Source of the DNA: Microbispora siamensis | GTDB taxonomy: Bacteria > Actinomycetota > Actinomycetes > Streptosporangiales > Streptosporangiaceae | NCBI RefSeq assembly: GCF_016863095.1 | Contig: NZ_BOOF01000060.1 | Span: 1 to 55,613 of the forward strand | DNA: 55,613 nt | Direction: 5' to 3' | Shown here: piece after piece, positions 17,762 through 25,799 of the stretch | Numbering within the stretch: the stretch's first letter is position 1 | How the letters are laid out: each line of letters opens with the position of its first letter | Made by a program: the position numbers and the translations under genes | The notes under the pieces: generated by a model | Databases searched by the model: none | What the model was told of the DNA's origin: nothing | Seen by the model: only the letters and a program-made list of their open reading frames with translations

Positions 17762-19834
17762 CTATTCCCGGACCAGGTGGACCAGGGCGCTGGCGTAGTC
17801 GCCGGGCGCCAGATCGGGGAACAGGCCGTGGGTGAGCAGGACGGCCCCGTGGTGGACCTCACCCGTGGCCGTGTCGCGGTAGCGCGCGTCCGGGTCGAGG
17901 GCGCGCAGCGGAATGCCGGGATCGGCGTGCCCGAACCGGCGGGCGCGGCGGTAGACGAGTACAGCGGCCTCCCTACCGTCGGAGGCGAGGTACTGCACGG
18001 CCGACAGCTCGCCGTCCGGCGGCCGCAGGCGGTACTGCCGGCCGTGCTGGACCAGCGGCCGGATCCGCTTGTAGTCGGCGACCAGCTCGGCCGCCCGGTC
18101 CAGGTCGGCCCGGCTCCACTCGGTCAGGGCCCCGCCGATGGCGAGCACCCCGGCCATGGCCACGTGGAAGCGGAAGTCGAGCGGGATCTCCCGGCCGGTG
18201 TAGGGGTTGGGGCTGTCGGTGACCCACGCGCCCATCACCCGGGCCGGGTAGAGCTGGGAGAATCCGTGCTGGATGTCCAGCCGGTCGAGGGCGTCGGTGT
18301 TGTCGGAGGTCCACACCTGGTCGGTACGCCGCAGGATTCCGAGGTCCACCCGGCCGCCGCCGCTGCTGCACGACTCGATCCGCACGTGGGGGTGGGCGGC
18401 GCGGAGGCGGTCGAGCACGTCGTACAGGGTGTGGACGTGGCCCAGCCACAGCCGATCGTCCGGGCCGGCCTCGGTGAAGGGCCGGTTCATGTCCCACTTC
18501 AGGAAGTCGATGGCGTTCTTGGACAGCAACTCGTCCAGCGTCCGGTAGAGCCAGTCCCCGACCTCGGGCCGGGACAGGTCGAGCACGAGCTGGTTGCGGT
18601 GCTCGGTGCGCGTCCGGTGCGGCCGGTGGATCACCCAGTCCGGGTGGGCGCGGTAGAGGTCGCTGTCGGGGTTGACCATCTCCGGCTCCACCCACAGCCC
18701 GAACCGCATGCCCAGCTCGTGCACCCGGTCGATCAGCGGGCCGAGCCCGTCGGGGAACCGGTGCGGGCTGGGATACCAGTCGCCCAGCCCGGCGGCGTCG
18801 TGCGTGCGGGCGCCGAACCAGCCGTCGTCCACCACGAACAGCTCCACGCCCATCCGGGCGGCCGACTCCGCCAGCCGGATCTGCCCGTCGAGGGAGACGT
18901 CGAAGCCGGTGGCCTCCCAGGAGTTGTAGAGCACGGGCCGGATCTCGCCGGGGTGCGGCAGCACGTGCCGTAGCTGGTGGTCGTGCCAGGCGCGGCTGGC
19001 GGCGCCGAAGCCGCCTTCGGTGTACAGGCCCGCGCACACCGGCGTGACCAGCTCCTCGCCGGTGCCCAGCTCCCAGGTCACGGGGTCGTGCCCGGCCCCG
19101 GCCGACAGCGTCACGCGCTCCGTGGGCAGCCGCTGCGCGGTGAGCCGCCAGCTCCCGCTCCAGGCCAGCGCGCAGGAGTAGACCGCGCCGTGCTCCTCGC
19201 CCGCCGTGCCGTCGTCGACCATCGCCCAGGGGTTGGCCTGGTGGCTGGTCACACCCCTGCGGCTGGTCAGTACGGTCTCGCCGTACGGCAGCTCGGCGCG
19301 GTGCAGCCGGGTCTCGGCGCCCCACTGGCCGCGTACGGAGCTGAGCCGGTAGCCGTCCAGGCGGGGGAGGACCCAGGTGGCGGAGTCCGCCCGTACGACG
19401 GTGACGGGCTCGCCCTCGTTGCACAGGACCAGGTGGCGCTCGATCACGTCGCCGTACAGGCGGTAGTGGCACTCCACGGCCAGCGGGTAGTGACGGTCGG
19501 CGTACGCCAGCACCAGCTCCCGATCGGTGCGGCGTTGCCCGGTGAAGACGAGCTCCAGGTCGCGGGTGCCGTCGGCGAAGCGCACCTGCAGGCCGGCCTG
19601 CCCGTAGCACAGGCCCCCGGTCGCGACCAGGTCGAAGGAGCCCTCCAGCGGGTCCTCGACCGGCCGGAAGCCGGGCCTCGGCAGCCGGAGCAGCAGCGAG
19701 GCCGCCTGCTCGGGGGTGAGCCGGGGTCCCCAGTGCAGGACGCGCGGCCGGTCGGCCTCGTCGAGGTGCAGTACGTAGGAGGAGGACGGCCCGGACAGCA
19801 CCCACAGGCGGTGTTCGGAGTCGTGGTGGATCAT
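17762..19834 (-). CDS. GH36 alpha-galactosidase, cytoplasmic
   Basis: A 690-residue protein of normal GH36 length without a signal peptide. It hydrolyses terminal alpha-D-galactosides with retention. The N-terminal beta-supersandwich is followed by the (beta/alpha)8 barrel with VVDDGWFG, nucleophile D448 in FLKWDMNR, SCSSGGGRVD, and acid/base D511 in VWTSDNTD. These match the KWD and SDN aspartates of characterised GH36 alpha-galactosidases. The C-terminal beta-domain ends ALVHLVRE. ATG 19834 has AAAGG 6 nt upstream. The open frame extends further upstream only as a shadow of the lacI gene. It is the last gene of the minus-strand operon permease-permease-binding protein-LacI-GH36, so it should process the imported sugar. 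It ends at a bidirectional terminator. Confidence 0.93.
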   Translation of the reverse strand: MIHHDSEHRLWVLSGPSSSYVLHLDEADRPRVLHWGPRLTPEQAASLLLRLPRPGFRPVEDPLEGSFDLVATGGLCYGQAGLQVRFADGTRDLELVFTGQRRTDRELVLAYADRHYPLAVECHYRLYGDVIERHLVLCNEGEPVTVVRADSATWVLPRLDGYRLSSVRGQWGAETRLHRAELPYGETVLTSRRGVTSHQANPWAMVDDGTAGEEHGAVYSCALAWSGSWRLTAQRLPTERVTLSAGAGHDPVTWELGTGEELVTPVCAGLYTEGGFGAASRAWHDHQLRHVLPHPGEIRPVLYNSWEATGFDVSLDGQIRLAESAARMGVELFVVDDGWFGARTHDAAGLGDWYPSPHRFPDGLGPLIDRVHELGMRFGLWVEPEMVNPDSDLYRAHPDWVIHRPHRTRTEHRNQLVLDLSRPEVGDWLYRTLDELLSKNAIDFLKWDMNRPFTEAGPDDRLWLGHVHTLYDVLDRLRAAHPHVRIESCSSGGGRVDLGILRRTDQVWTSDNTDALDRLDIQHGFSQLYPARVMGAWVTDSPNPYTGREIPLDFRFHVAMAGVLAIGGALTEWSRADLDRAAELVADYKRIRPLVQHGRQYRLRPPDGELSAVQYLASDGREAAVLVYRRARRFGHADPGIPLRALDPDARYRDTATGEVHHGAVLLTHGLFPDLAPGDYASALVHLVRE

Positions 19835-19925
19835 CTCAGCCTTTCGACGGCGAAGGAGAAGGCGGCATGGCATGCCGGACCCCTCCGCCGCATGGCGCGG
19901 CGGAGGGCCGTGGAGACGCGGGAGG

Positions 19926-20972
19926 TCAGGCGGGAGCGGGGCCGCTGCTCTCCCGCACGATGAGTTCGGGCTCGCTCCAGGCCGGGACGGCGGGGGCGTT
20001 CTGCGGGTCCAGCCTGCGGTGCAGCAGGCCGAAGCAGGCCCGGCCGAGGCCCTCGAAGTCGAGCCGCACGGTGGTGAGCGAGGGGTTGAGGTAGGCGGAG
20101 GGCGGGGAGTCGTCGAAGCCGACCACGCTGAGGTCGCCGGGGATGTCCCGCCCGGCCTCGCGGGCGGCCCGCATGACACCCAGCGCCAGGTCGTCGTTGC
20201 CGCACAGGACCGCGGTGACCGAGCGGTCCGCGAGCAGGGAGCGTACGGCGAGGTAGCCGGATCGAGGGCTCCAGCCGCCGGGCAGCGGCTCGGGCACCGG
20301 GCGGCCGGCGGCACGCAGCGCGTCCTGCCAGCCCTGGGTGCGCTGCGGCAGCGCGCTGGTGGAGGAGGGGATGGCCACGTAGTGGACGGTGCGATGCCCC
20401 AGGCCCAGCAGGTAGCGGGTCGCGTGCGCGGCCGCCGCCCGGTCGTCCAGCCAGACCTGCCAGGGGTCGTCCGGCCCGTCGTCGGGCCGTCGCTCGACGG
20501 CGGCCGCGACCGGGACGTCCGCGGGCAGCGCCCGCAGCGCGCGCACCCCCGCGTCGTCGAAGGCGATCACCATGACCGCCTCCCCGGGCCGGTTCAGCCG
20601 CAGGGCGATGTCCGCCTGGCCGGAGGTCCGCTCCAGCACGCTGATGCCCACGGAGAACCCGGCCGTCCTGGCCGCCTCCTCCATGCCGCGCAGCGTGGCT
20701 GCGGCGCCGTACAGGGCGGTGTCGGAGGTGAGGACGGTGACCGAGCGGACGGGCCCTCCGGCCAGCGCCTGGGCCAGCCGGTTGGGCCGGTAGCCGAGCT
20801 CGGCGATGACCTGGAGGACCCTGGCCCGGGTCGCCTCGCTCACCCGGGCCTTGCCGTTGATGACGCGGCTGACGGTCTGCTGGGAGACACCGGCCACCCG
20901 GGCGACGTCCCAGATGCTCGCCGACCGTGCGCGGGGAGCGTCCTGGGCAGGCATGTGACCGGTAACTTCCAT
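19926..20972 (-). CDS. LacI-family regulator of the GH36 operon
   Basis: A 348-residue regulator. The HTH is at about residues 19-40 (SIWDVARVAGVSQQTVSRVI, then NGKARVSEATR) and the effector domain follows (DRSVTAVLCGNDDLALGV, LSVVGFDDSP, LTTVRLDFEGLGR). It lies between the binding-protein gene (10-bp gap) and GH36, all on the minus strand, so it is probably an autoregulator of the operon. ATG 20972 has AAGG 8 nt upstream. The alternative ATG at 20954 directly abuts the operator at 20955-20966 and would have no ribosome site. The likely sites are the four GTTAYCGRTAAC-type palindromes. Assigning these sites to this protein is inferred from co-location. Confidence 0.92.
   Translation of the reverse strand: MEVTGHMPAQDAPRARSASIWDVARVAGVSQQTVSRVINGKARVSEATRARVLQVIAELGYRPNRLAQALAGGPVRSVTVLTSDTALYGAAATLRGMEEAARTAGFSVGISVLERTSGQADIALRLNRPGEAVMVIAFDDAGVRALRALPADVPVAAAVERRPDDGPDDPWQVWLDDRAAAAHATRYLLGLGHRTVHYVAIPSSTSALPQRTQGWQDALRAAGRPVPEPLPGGWSPRSGYLAVRSLLADRSVTAVLCGNDDLALGVMRAAREAGRDIPGDLSVVGFDDSPPSAYLNPSLTTVRLDFEGLGRACFGLLHRRLDPQNAPAVPAWSEPELIVRESSGPAPA
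20955..20966. promoter_or_regulatory. Operator GTGACCGGTAAC inside the start region of the lacI gene
   Basis: One of four related 12-bp sites. It lies in codons 3-6 of the lacI gene as read from ATG 20972. It could act as a roadblock or downstream operator, giving tighter control of lacI and GH36 than of the transport genes. Confidence 0.55.
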
Positions 20973-20982
20973 GAGTCTGACC

Positions 20983-22326
20983 TTACTTGATGGCGGCGTT
21001 GGCCTCGGTGGTGATCTTCTGGGCGGCGTCCTGCGGCGACAGCTGACCCAGCCAGACCTGGTTGAAGATGTCGAGCGCCTTCACGTTGTAGACGTCGGCC
21101 GCCTCGGTCAGCGGGTAGCCCATCGTGGTGCCCTCGGCGGCCTTCTTGAAGCCGGTGACGTCGACGCCCTTGGCCTTCCACGCGTCGGCGAAGACGTCGT
21201 TGAGCGAGGTGATCCCCGGCCAGACGGCGCCCGCCTGGGCGACGGCCTTCTGATGGCGTTCGGAGATCAGCCACTTGAGCAGCTCCCATGCTTCCTTCGG
21301 ATGCTTGGTGCCGGCGTAGACGGCCTCGGTCAGGCCGTTGTAGACGCTGCCCTTGCCGACCGGGCCCGCGGGGAGGTCGGCGACGCCGAAGCCCCCGTTC
21401 GGCAGCGCGGTGTCGAAGGCGCGCAGCATCCAGCTTCCGTCCATCGCCGTGGCCGCCTCCCCGCGCCCGACGACCTGGTCGAGCGACGGGCCGTTGGGCG
21501 GGTTGGTGACCGTGGCGGGCACCGCGACGTGATACTTCAGCCGCAGGTCCTGGACGAACTGGATTGCCTGCACGCAGGCCGGCTGGTCGATGGTCCACCG
21601 GCCCCACGGCTTGTCCTGGAGCTTGCAGCCGTTCTGCAGGGCGAAGTTCCACCAGTCCTGCTGGCCGGTGGGCGCCTGCATGGCCAGGCCGTACTGCTTG
21701 ATTTTCTTGGGGTCGAAGCCCGGCTCGCCGGCGCGCTTGCCGTTCTCGTCGACCGTCAGCTTCTGCAGGGTTTTGACGAAGGTTCCGCCGTCGGCGGGGT
21801 TCCAGGTGAGGCCGTCGAGGTCGGCGGGGGTGAGCCCGGCGTCCTTCAGGGCCTTGGTGCTGTAGAAGAGCCCAATGGTGTCCCAGTCCTTGGGCAGGCC
21901 GTAGACCTTGCCGTCCACCTTCCAGCCCTCGGCGAGCTTGGGGTCGTAGATCGAGGTGTCCACCTTGTCCTGGGCGATGAGCGGCGCCAGGTCGGTGAGC
22001 ACTCCCTCCTTGCTGAACTTCGGGAAGTAGGAGACGTGGTCCCAGAAGACGTCGGGGGCCGAGCGGCCGGCGAGCTGGGTCTGCAGCTTGCTCCAGTAGT
22101 CGTTCCAGTTGTTCAGCTCGATCTGCACCTTGATGCCGGGGTGGGCCTTCTCGAACTCCCGGATCGACTGCTCGATCGGCGGCTTCTGCACCTCGTCCCA
22201 CATGGCGTACCGGAGGGTGACGGCGCCGCCGGTCGAGTCCGAGTCGTCGGCTCCTCCGCCGCCGCACGCGGCGAGGGACAGCAGGGCCGCCGCCGCGACA
22301 GCAGATAAGGCGATTTTTCTGGACAT
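20983..22326 (-). CDS. Sugar ABC transporter substrate-binding lipoprotein
   Basis: A 447-residue CUT1 binding protein. The lipobox is SLAAC with lipidated C21, followed by a Gly/Asp/Ser linker and a mature domain starting VTLRYAMWDEVQKP. SBP_bac_1 features are visible (FEKAHPGIKVQIE, SAPDVFWDHVSYFPKF, KVYGLPKDWDTIGLFYSTKAL, TAMDGSWMLRAF). ATG 22326 has AAGGG upstream. It is only distantly related to the two binding proteins at 5673 and 55097, so it serves a different ligand. Given the GH36 gene in the same operon, an alpha-galactoside is likely. Confidence 0.92.
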   Translation of the reverse strand: MSRKIALSAVAAAALLSLAACGGGGADDSDSTGGAVTLRYAMWDEVQKPPIEQSIREFEKAHPGIKVQIELNNWNDYWSKLQTQLAGRSAPDVFWDHVSYFPKFSKEGVLTDLAPLIAQDKVDTSIYDPKLAEGWKVDGKVYGLPKDWDTIGLFYSTKALKDAGLTPADLDGLTWNPADGGTFVKTLQKLTVDENGKRAGEPGFDPKKIKQYGLAMQAPTGQQDWWNFALQNGCKLQDKPWGRWTIDQPACVQAIQFVQDLRLKYHVAVPATVTNPPNGPSLDQVVGRGEAATAMDGSWMLRAFDTALPNGGFGVADLPAGPVGKGSVYNGLTEAVYAGTKHPKEAWELLKWLISERHQKAVAQAGAVWPGITSLNDVFADAWKAKGVDVTGFKKAAEGTTMGYPLTEAADVYNVKALDIFNQVWLGQLSPQDAAQKITTEANAAIK

Positions 22327-22357
22327 AGGTGTATGCCCTTCTCTCTACGGGGGGTGG

Positions 22358-23167
22358 TTACTTCAGCCCGGTGAGGGCGATCGAACGGACGATGTGCCGC
22401 TGGAACAGCAGGAAGATCACGATGAGCGGCAGCAGCGCGAGGGCGGCGGCCGCCAGGATCAGGTGGTACTGGGAGGAGTACTGGCCCTTCAGGGCCGAGA
22501 TGCCGAGCGTGACCACCCGGGTCGCGTCGCCGTTGGTGACGATCAGCGGCCACAGCAGCGTGTTCCAGGTCGTGATGAACGTGATGGTCGCGAGGGTGGC
22601 CAGGATCGGGCGGCTCAGCGGGAGCAGCACCCGGACGAGCACGGTCAGCGTGCCCGCGCCGTCGATGCGCGCGGCCGACTCCAGGTCCTTCGGGATCGTG
22701 CGGAAGTACTGCCGCACCAGGAAGATCCCGTACGGCGTGCCGAACGCGGTGGGCAGGATCAGCCCGAGATAGGTGTCGATCAGCCCGAACTCCCGCATGA
22801 TCAGGAAGAGCGGGACCAGGGTGACGATCTGCGGCACCATCATCGTCGCGAGGTAGCCCCAGAACAGCACGTCGCGGCCGGGGAACGACATCCTGCCGAA
22901 GGCGTAGGCGGCCATCGTGCTGAAGACGACCTGCCCGGCGGTGACGACCCCGGCGTAGACCAGCGAGTGCAGCAGGAAGCCGGCCATGTCGTACTCCGAC
23001 CAGACCTGGGCGAAGTTGTCGAGCGTGACGGGGAAGGCGGGCTCCCAGGCGCGGGTGGTGAGCACCTGCGCGGGTTCCTTGAACGCCGAGTTCAACGTCA
23101 TCAGGTATGGCGCGACCGAGACCGCGGCGCCCGCGAAGAGCGCGAGATACAGGCCGATCCTTCTCAT
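22358..23167 (-). CDS. Sugar ABC transporter permease (MalG-like), GH36 operon
   Basis: A 269-residue membrane protein with about six segments (IGLYLALFAGAAVSVAPYL first) and an EAA-type loop (SAARIDGAGTLTVLVRVLLP). It follows the other permease after 23 nt and precedes the binding-protein gene by 31 nt. Two in-frame ATG codons, 23182 and 23167, lie in a 15-bp tandem duplication. I choose 23167 because AGAAGG from the first copy stands 5 nt before it, while the first ATG lacks a ribosome site. Confidence 0.9.
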   Translation of the reverse strand: MRRIGLYLALFAGAAVSVAPYLMTLNSAFKEPAQVLTTRAWEPAFPVTLDNFAQVWSEYDMAGFLLHSLVYAGVVTAGQVVFSTMAAYAFGRMSFPGRDVLFWGYLATMMVPQIVTLVPLFLIMREFGLIDTYLGLILPTAFGTPYGIFLVRQYFRTIPKDLESAARIDGAGTLTVLVRVLLPLSRPILATLATITFITTWNTLLWPLIVTNGDATRVVTLGISALKGQYSSQYHLILAAAALALLPLIVIFLLFQRHIVRSIALTGLK

Positions 23168-23187
23168 CGGGGTCCTTCTCATCGGGG
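23158..23187. repeat. 15-bp tandem duplication covering the permease start codon
   Basis: TCCTTCTCATCGGGG occurs twice head to tail (23158-23172, 23173-23187). It duplicates the coding unit MRR(T)P and places an AGAAGG motif in front of the second ATG. Confidence 0.85.
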
Positions 23188-23190
23188 TCG

Positions 23191-24132
23191 TCAGGAGAAG
23201 TCGTAGACGGTGCGCTTGCGGAAGTAGAGGAACTGCGCCGCGGTGACCAGCAGGATCAGGGCGAACAGCACCATCGCCAGCGCCGAGGCGTAGCCGGACC
23301 GGAAGAGCTGGAACCCCTGCTGGTAGATGTGGAAGTTCAGCACGTCGGTGGCGCCGCCCGGACCGCCCTGGGTCATCACGAAGACCGTGTCGAAGATCTG
23401 GAACGACCCGATCGTGTTCGTCACCAGCACGAAGAACAGCGACGGCCGCAGCAGCGGCAGGGTGATCATGAAGAACCGCTGCACCGGCGTGGTGCCGTCG
23501 ATCGCCGCGGCCTCGTACAGCGTGTGCGGAATCGCCTGCAGCCCGGCCAGCAGGATCAGCATCGTGTAGCCCGTGTACTGCCAGACGTTCACCGAGGCGA
23601 TCACCGGCATGGCCCACGCGGGGTCGGTGAGCCAGTTCGGGCCGTCGATCCCCACCATGCCCAGCAGCTGGTTGACCGCGCCGTATCTCGGGTCGAACAC
23701 CCAGGACCAGATGATGCCGAGTGCCACCGGCATGGCCATCCAGGGCAGCACGAAGACCACCCGGAGCACCTTGCCGCCGCGCATCCGCCGGTTCAGCGCC
23801 AGCGCCAGCAGCAGCGCCAGCACCGTCTGCGCCGGGATGTTGAGCACCACGTAGTAGATCGTGTTGAGCACGGCCCGCCAGACCTCGGAGTCGGCGGCGA
23901 GCTCGCGGTAGTTGTCCAGTCCGACGAACGAGGGCGCGCCCATCAGGTTCCAGTCGAACAGGCTCAGCGCCGCGACGCCGAAGATGGGCGCCACGAGGAA
24001 GAGCAGGAAGCCGGCGAGGCTCGGCGCGAGCAGGGCGTACGCCTCGGCGACGGTGCGGGCCCGCGCCGCGAGGCGGCGCTCCACCCGGCGGTGGCCCCGT
24101 ACGGGTTGGGCGTAGGTGATGTTATCGGTCAC
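23191..24132 (-). CDS. Sugar ABC transporter permease (MalF-like), first gene of the GH36 operon
   Basis: A 313-residue permease with about six membrane segments (AYALLAPSLAGFLLFLVAP first) and an EAA loop starting at E207 (EAAAIDGTTPVQRFFMITLP). I choose GTG 24132 because GGAG stands 7 nt upstream. ATG 24147, which would add five residues, has GGAGG only 1 nt away. The start codon is itself the outer end of the operator GTGACCGATAAC (minus strand), so repressor binding covers the translation start region. Partner: the permease at 22358. Confidence 0.9.
   Translation of the reverse strand: MTDNITYAQPVRGHRRVERRLAARARTVAEAYALLAPSLAGFLLFLVAPIFGVAALSLFDWNLMGAPSFVGLDNYRELAADSEVWRAVLNTIYYVVLNIPAQTVLALLLALALNRRMRGGKVLRVVFVLPWMAMPVALGIIWSWVFDPRYGAVNQLLGMVGIDGPNWLTDPAWAMPVIASVNVWQYTGYTMLILLAGLQAIPHTLYEAAAIDGTTPVQRFFMITLPLLRPSLFFVLVTNTIGSFQIFDTVFVMTQGGPGGATDVLNFHIYQQGFQLFRSGYASALAMVLFALILLVTAAQFLYFRKRTVYDFS
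24121..24132. promoter_or_regulatory. Operator GTTATCGGTCAC overlapping the first permease start
   Basis: The minus-strand reading is GTGACCGATAAC, beginning with the GTG start codon. It pairs with the perfect palindrome at 24189-24200, 68 bp away, and so could support looped repression. Confidence 0.65.
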
Positions 24133-24188
24133 ATTCGTTCTCCACATGCCTCCGGGGTATCCGGAGGGCTCAGGTGATGGAGAGAAGA

Positions 24189-24214
24189 GTTATCGATAAC
24201 ATCCGAGTCGTCAA
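24189..24214 (-). promoter_or_regulatory. Promoter and palindromic operator of the GH36 operon
   Basis: On the minus strand TTGACG (24209-24214) is followed after about 16 bp by TAACTC. The perfect palindrome GTTATCGATAAC (24189-24200) covers the spacer end and the -10. A repressor there would block polymerase. Confidence 0.7.
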
Positions 24215-24233
24215 GTGTTCATGCCGCAGGAAT

Positions 24234-24269
24234 CGGCCCGGGGGCGGCGAGGACGCCACCCCCGGGCCG
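24234..24269. terminator. Hairpin in the gap between the GH36 operon and the Dabb gene
   Basis: CGGCCCGGGGG and CCCCCGGGCCG form an 11-bp stem, extended by GGCG/CGCC after a mismatch. It probably terminates the Dabb transcript, or insulates the two divergent units. The rest of 24270-24490 shows nothing I can support. Confidence 0.55.
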
Positions 24270-24490
24270 GGGCAGGGTTCGGTAGACGTAGGGCCATGTC
24301 CACCGTCGTCGTCGGTGAGGACGGCCTGGTGGCCGGGGCCATGGATGCTCCCGTGCCCGGCCAGGATCTGCCGCTCCCGAGGTCGTCGCCGTCCCGTTGC
24401 GGTCGACGTACGGGCCTGTGACCGCGCCGTTCTGACGGCCGATCCCGCTGCCGGCCCCGGTGACCAGGCCCGCCTTTTGGGAAGTGCCGC

Positions 24491-24808
24491 TTATGCCAGA
24501 GTCTCGTGGTTCGCCCAGGCGACCTTGTAGGGGTGCCGGGACTGCCAGCGGTGGATGACCTCATGCATGCCCGGCGCGGTGAACGCCTTCGCGAGGGCGT
24601 CGATATCGGCGACGGTCACCCGCACGATCGCGGTCGCGATCAGGGCCGGAATGTCCTCCTCGCCGGGGACGGGAATGTGGCGCCGGGTCGCGACCGACTG
24701 CACGAAACCGGAGCCGAGCATGACTTGTTCGATATCCGCGAGGTACTGGTCGAGCTCGGCGTCGGGCAGCGGCTGGTCGAAGGAGACAATCATCGTGTGG
24801 TAGATCAT
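24491..24808 (-). CDS. Small Dabb-like (stress-responsive A/B barrel) protein
   Basis: A 105-residue soluble protein with no signal peptide. It shows the alternating pattern of dimeric alpha/beta-barrel proteins: IYHTMIVSFDQ at the start, an acidic helix (DAELDQYLADIEQVML), RRHIPVPGEED, and a final strand-helix pair (MHEVIHRWQSRHPYKVAW). It may bind or turn over a small aromatic molecule, but the sequence alone does not say which. It is divergent from a LysR regulator that is probably its controller. No clear ribosome site precedes ATG 24808. Confidence 0.55.
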   Translation of the reverse strand: MIYHTMIVSFDQPLPDAELDQYLADIEQVMLGSGFVQSVATRRHIPVPGEEDIPALIATAIVRVTVADIDALAKAFTAPGMHEVIHRWQSRHPYKVAWANHETLA

Positions 24809-24850
24809 GCAGGCATTCTGGGCTCCGCACGTCGCCTGCGTCCAAGACCG

Positions 24851-24870
24851 GTTCGCCATTCGGCGATAAC
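24851..24870. promoter_or_regulatory. LysR-type box in the divergent promoter
   Basis: TCGCC-attc-GGCGA lies inside an outer GTT...AAC frame, in the 70-bp gap between the Dabb and LysR genes and just upstream of the LysR start. It has the dyad form expected for an autoregulatory LysR site. Confidence 0.45.
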
Positions 24871-24878
24871 CTGTAGGC

Positions 24879-25799
24879 ATGGTCGAACTGGAGACCCGCG
24901 AGCTCGAGTACTTCATCGCACTCGCCGACGAGCTGCACTTCGGCCGGGCCGCCGTCCGGCTCTCGATCGCCCAGCCGGCGCTGTCGAAGGCCATCCGACG
25001 GATCGAGACCCGGCTCGGTGTCCCGCTCTTCACCCGCTCCAGCCGGCACGTCGAGCTCACCCCGGCCGGGAAGGCGTTGCAGGAACACGGCCGGCACGCG
25101 CTCAACGCGGTCAGCGCCGCCATCCGGTACGCCCAGCGTGCCGGCGACACCCAGGACCACCTGCGGCTCGTGCTCAAACCCGGCGGCGACGCCGGCCTGC
25201 TCTCCGGGCTCCTGGCCGAATACGCGCACCAGCCCGACGCCCGCCAGGTGGACATCCTGTTCAGCGGCCCGGCCGATCGCGCCGACTTCCTGCGCGACGG
25301 CCGGGCCGACGTCGGCCTGCTCTACGCGCCGTTCGACGACCTCGACGGCCTAACCCACGAGACGCTGCACACCGAGGACCGCGTGGTCATCGTCCCGGCC
25401 GGACACCGGCTGGCCGGGCATACTTCGGTGCGCATGTCCGATCTGGAGGGTGAGACGCTGCCACGCTGGAAAGGAGTACCCGGAGGCGATGGCACCGGTC
25501 CCGAGGTCGCCGACGTGGTCCAGATGCTCCAGATGATCACGGTGGGACGGATGATCGGGGTGCTGCCCCGCTCACTGGTCGAACCGGCCCCGGCCGATCT
25601 GGTCTGCGTCCCAGTGGCCGACGCGCCGCCCAGCCGCCTGGTGCTCGCCTGGATCGAGCGAGACCGCCGGCCGCTGGTCGCCTCGTTCGTGGCCGCCGCA
25701 CTCAGGTGGCGCCGGGACAAGACCCGGTCGGACATCGACGAACCTGACGCGCCGCTCGCTGCGGACAACGAGCGGCTCGTGCCGGAGAACGTTCGGTGA
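24879..25799 (+). CDS. LysR-family transcriptional regulator
   Basis: A 306-residue regulator. The winged HTH is at about 7-65 (RELEYFIALADELHFGRAA, LSIAQPALSKAIRRIETRLG, LFTRSSRHVELTPAG). A PBP-like effector domain follows (RADVGLLYAPFDD, EDRVVIVPAGHRLAG, VGRMIGVLPRSL). ATG 24879 fixes the HTH at its usual distance. It is divergent from the Dabb gene, its most likely target. The acidic tail after residue 285 (DIDEPDAPLAADNERL) is not part of the fold. Confidence 0.9.
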   Translation: MVELETRELEYFIALADELHFGRAAVRLSIAQPALSKAIRRIETRLGVPLFTRSSRHVELTPAGKALQEHGRHALNAVSAAIRYAQRAGDTQDHLRLVLKPGGDAGLLSGLLAEYAHQPDARQVDILFSGPADRADFLRDGRADVGLLYAPFDDLDGLTHETLHTEDRVVIVPAGHRLAGHTSVRMSDLEGETLPRWKGVPGGDGTGPEVADVVQMLQMITVGRMIGVLPRSLVEPAPADLVCVPVADAPPSRLVLAWIERDRRPLVASFVAAALRWRRDKTRSDIDEPDAPLAADNERLVPENVR

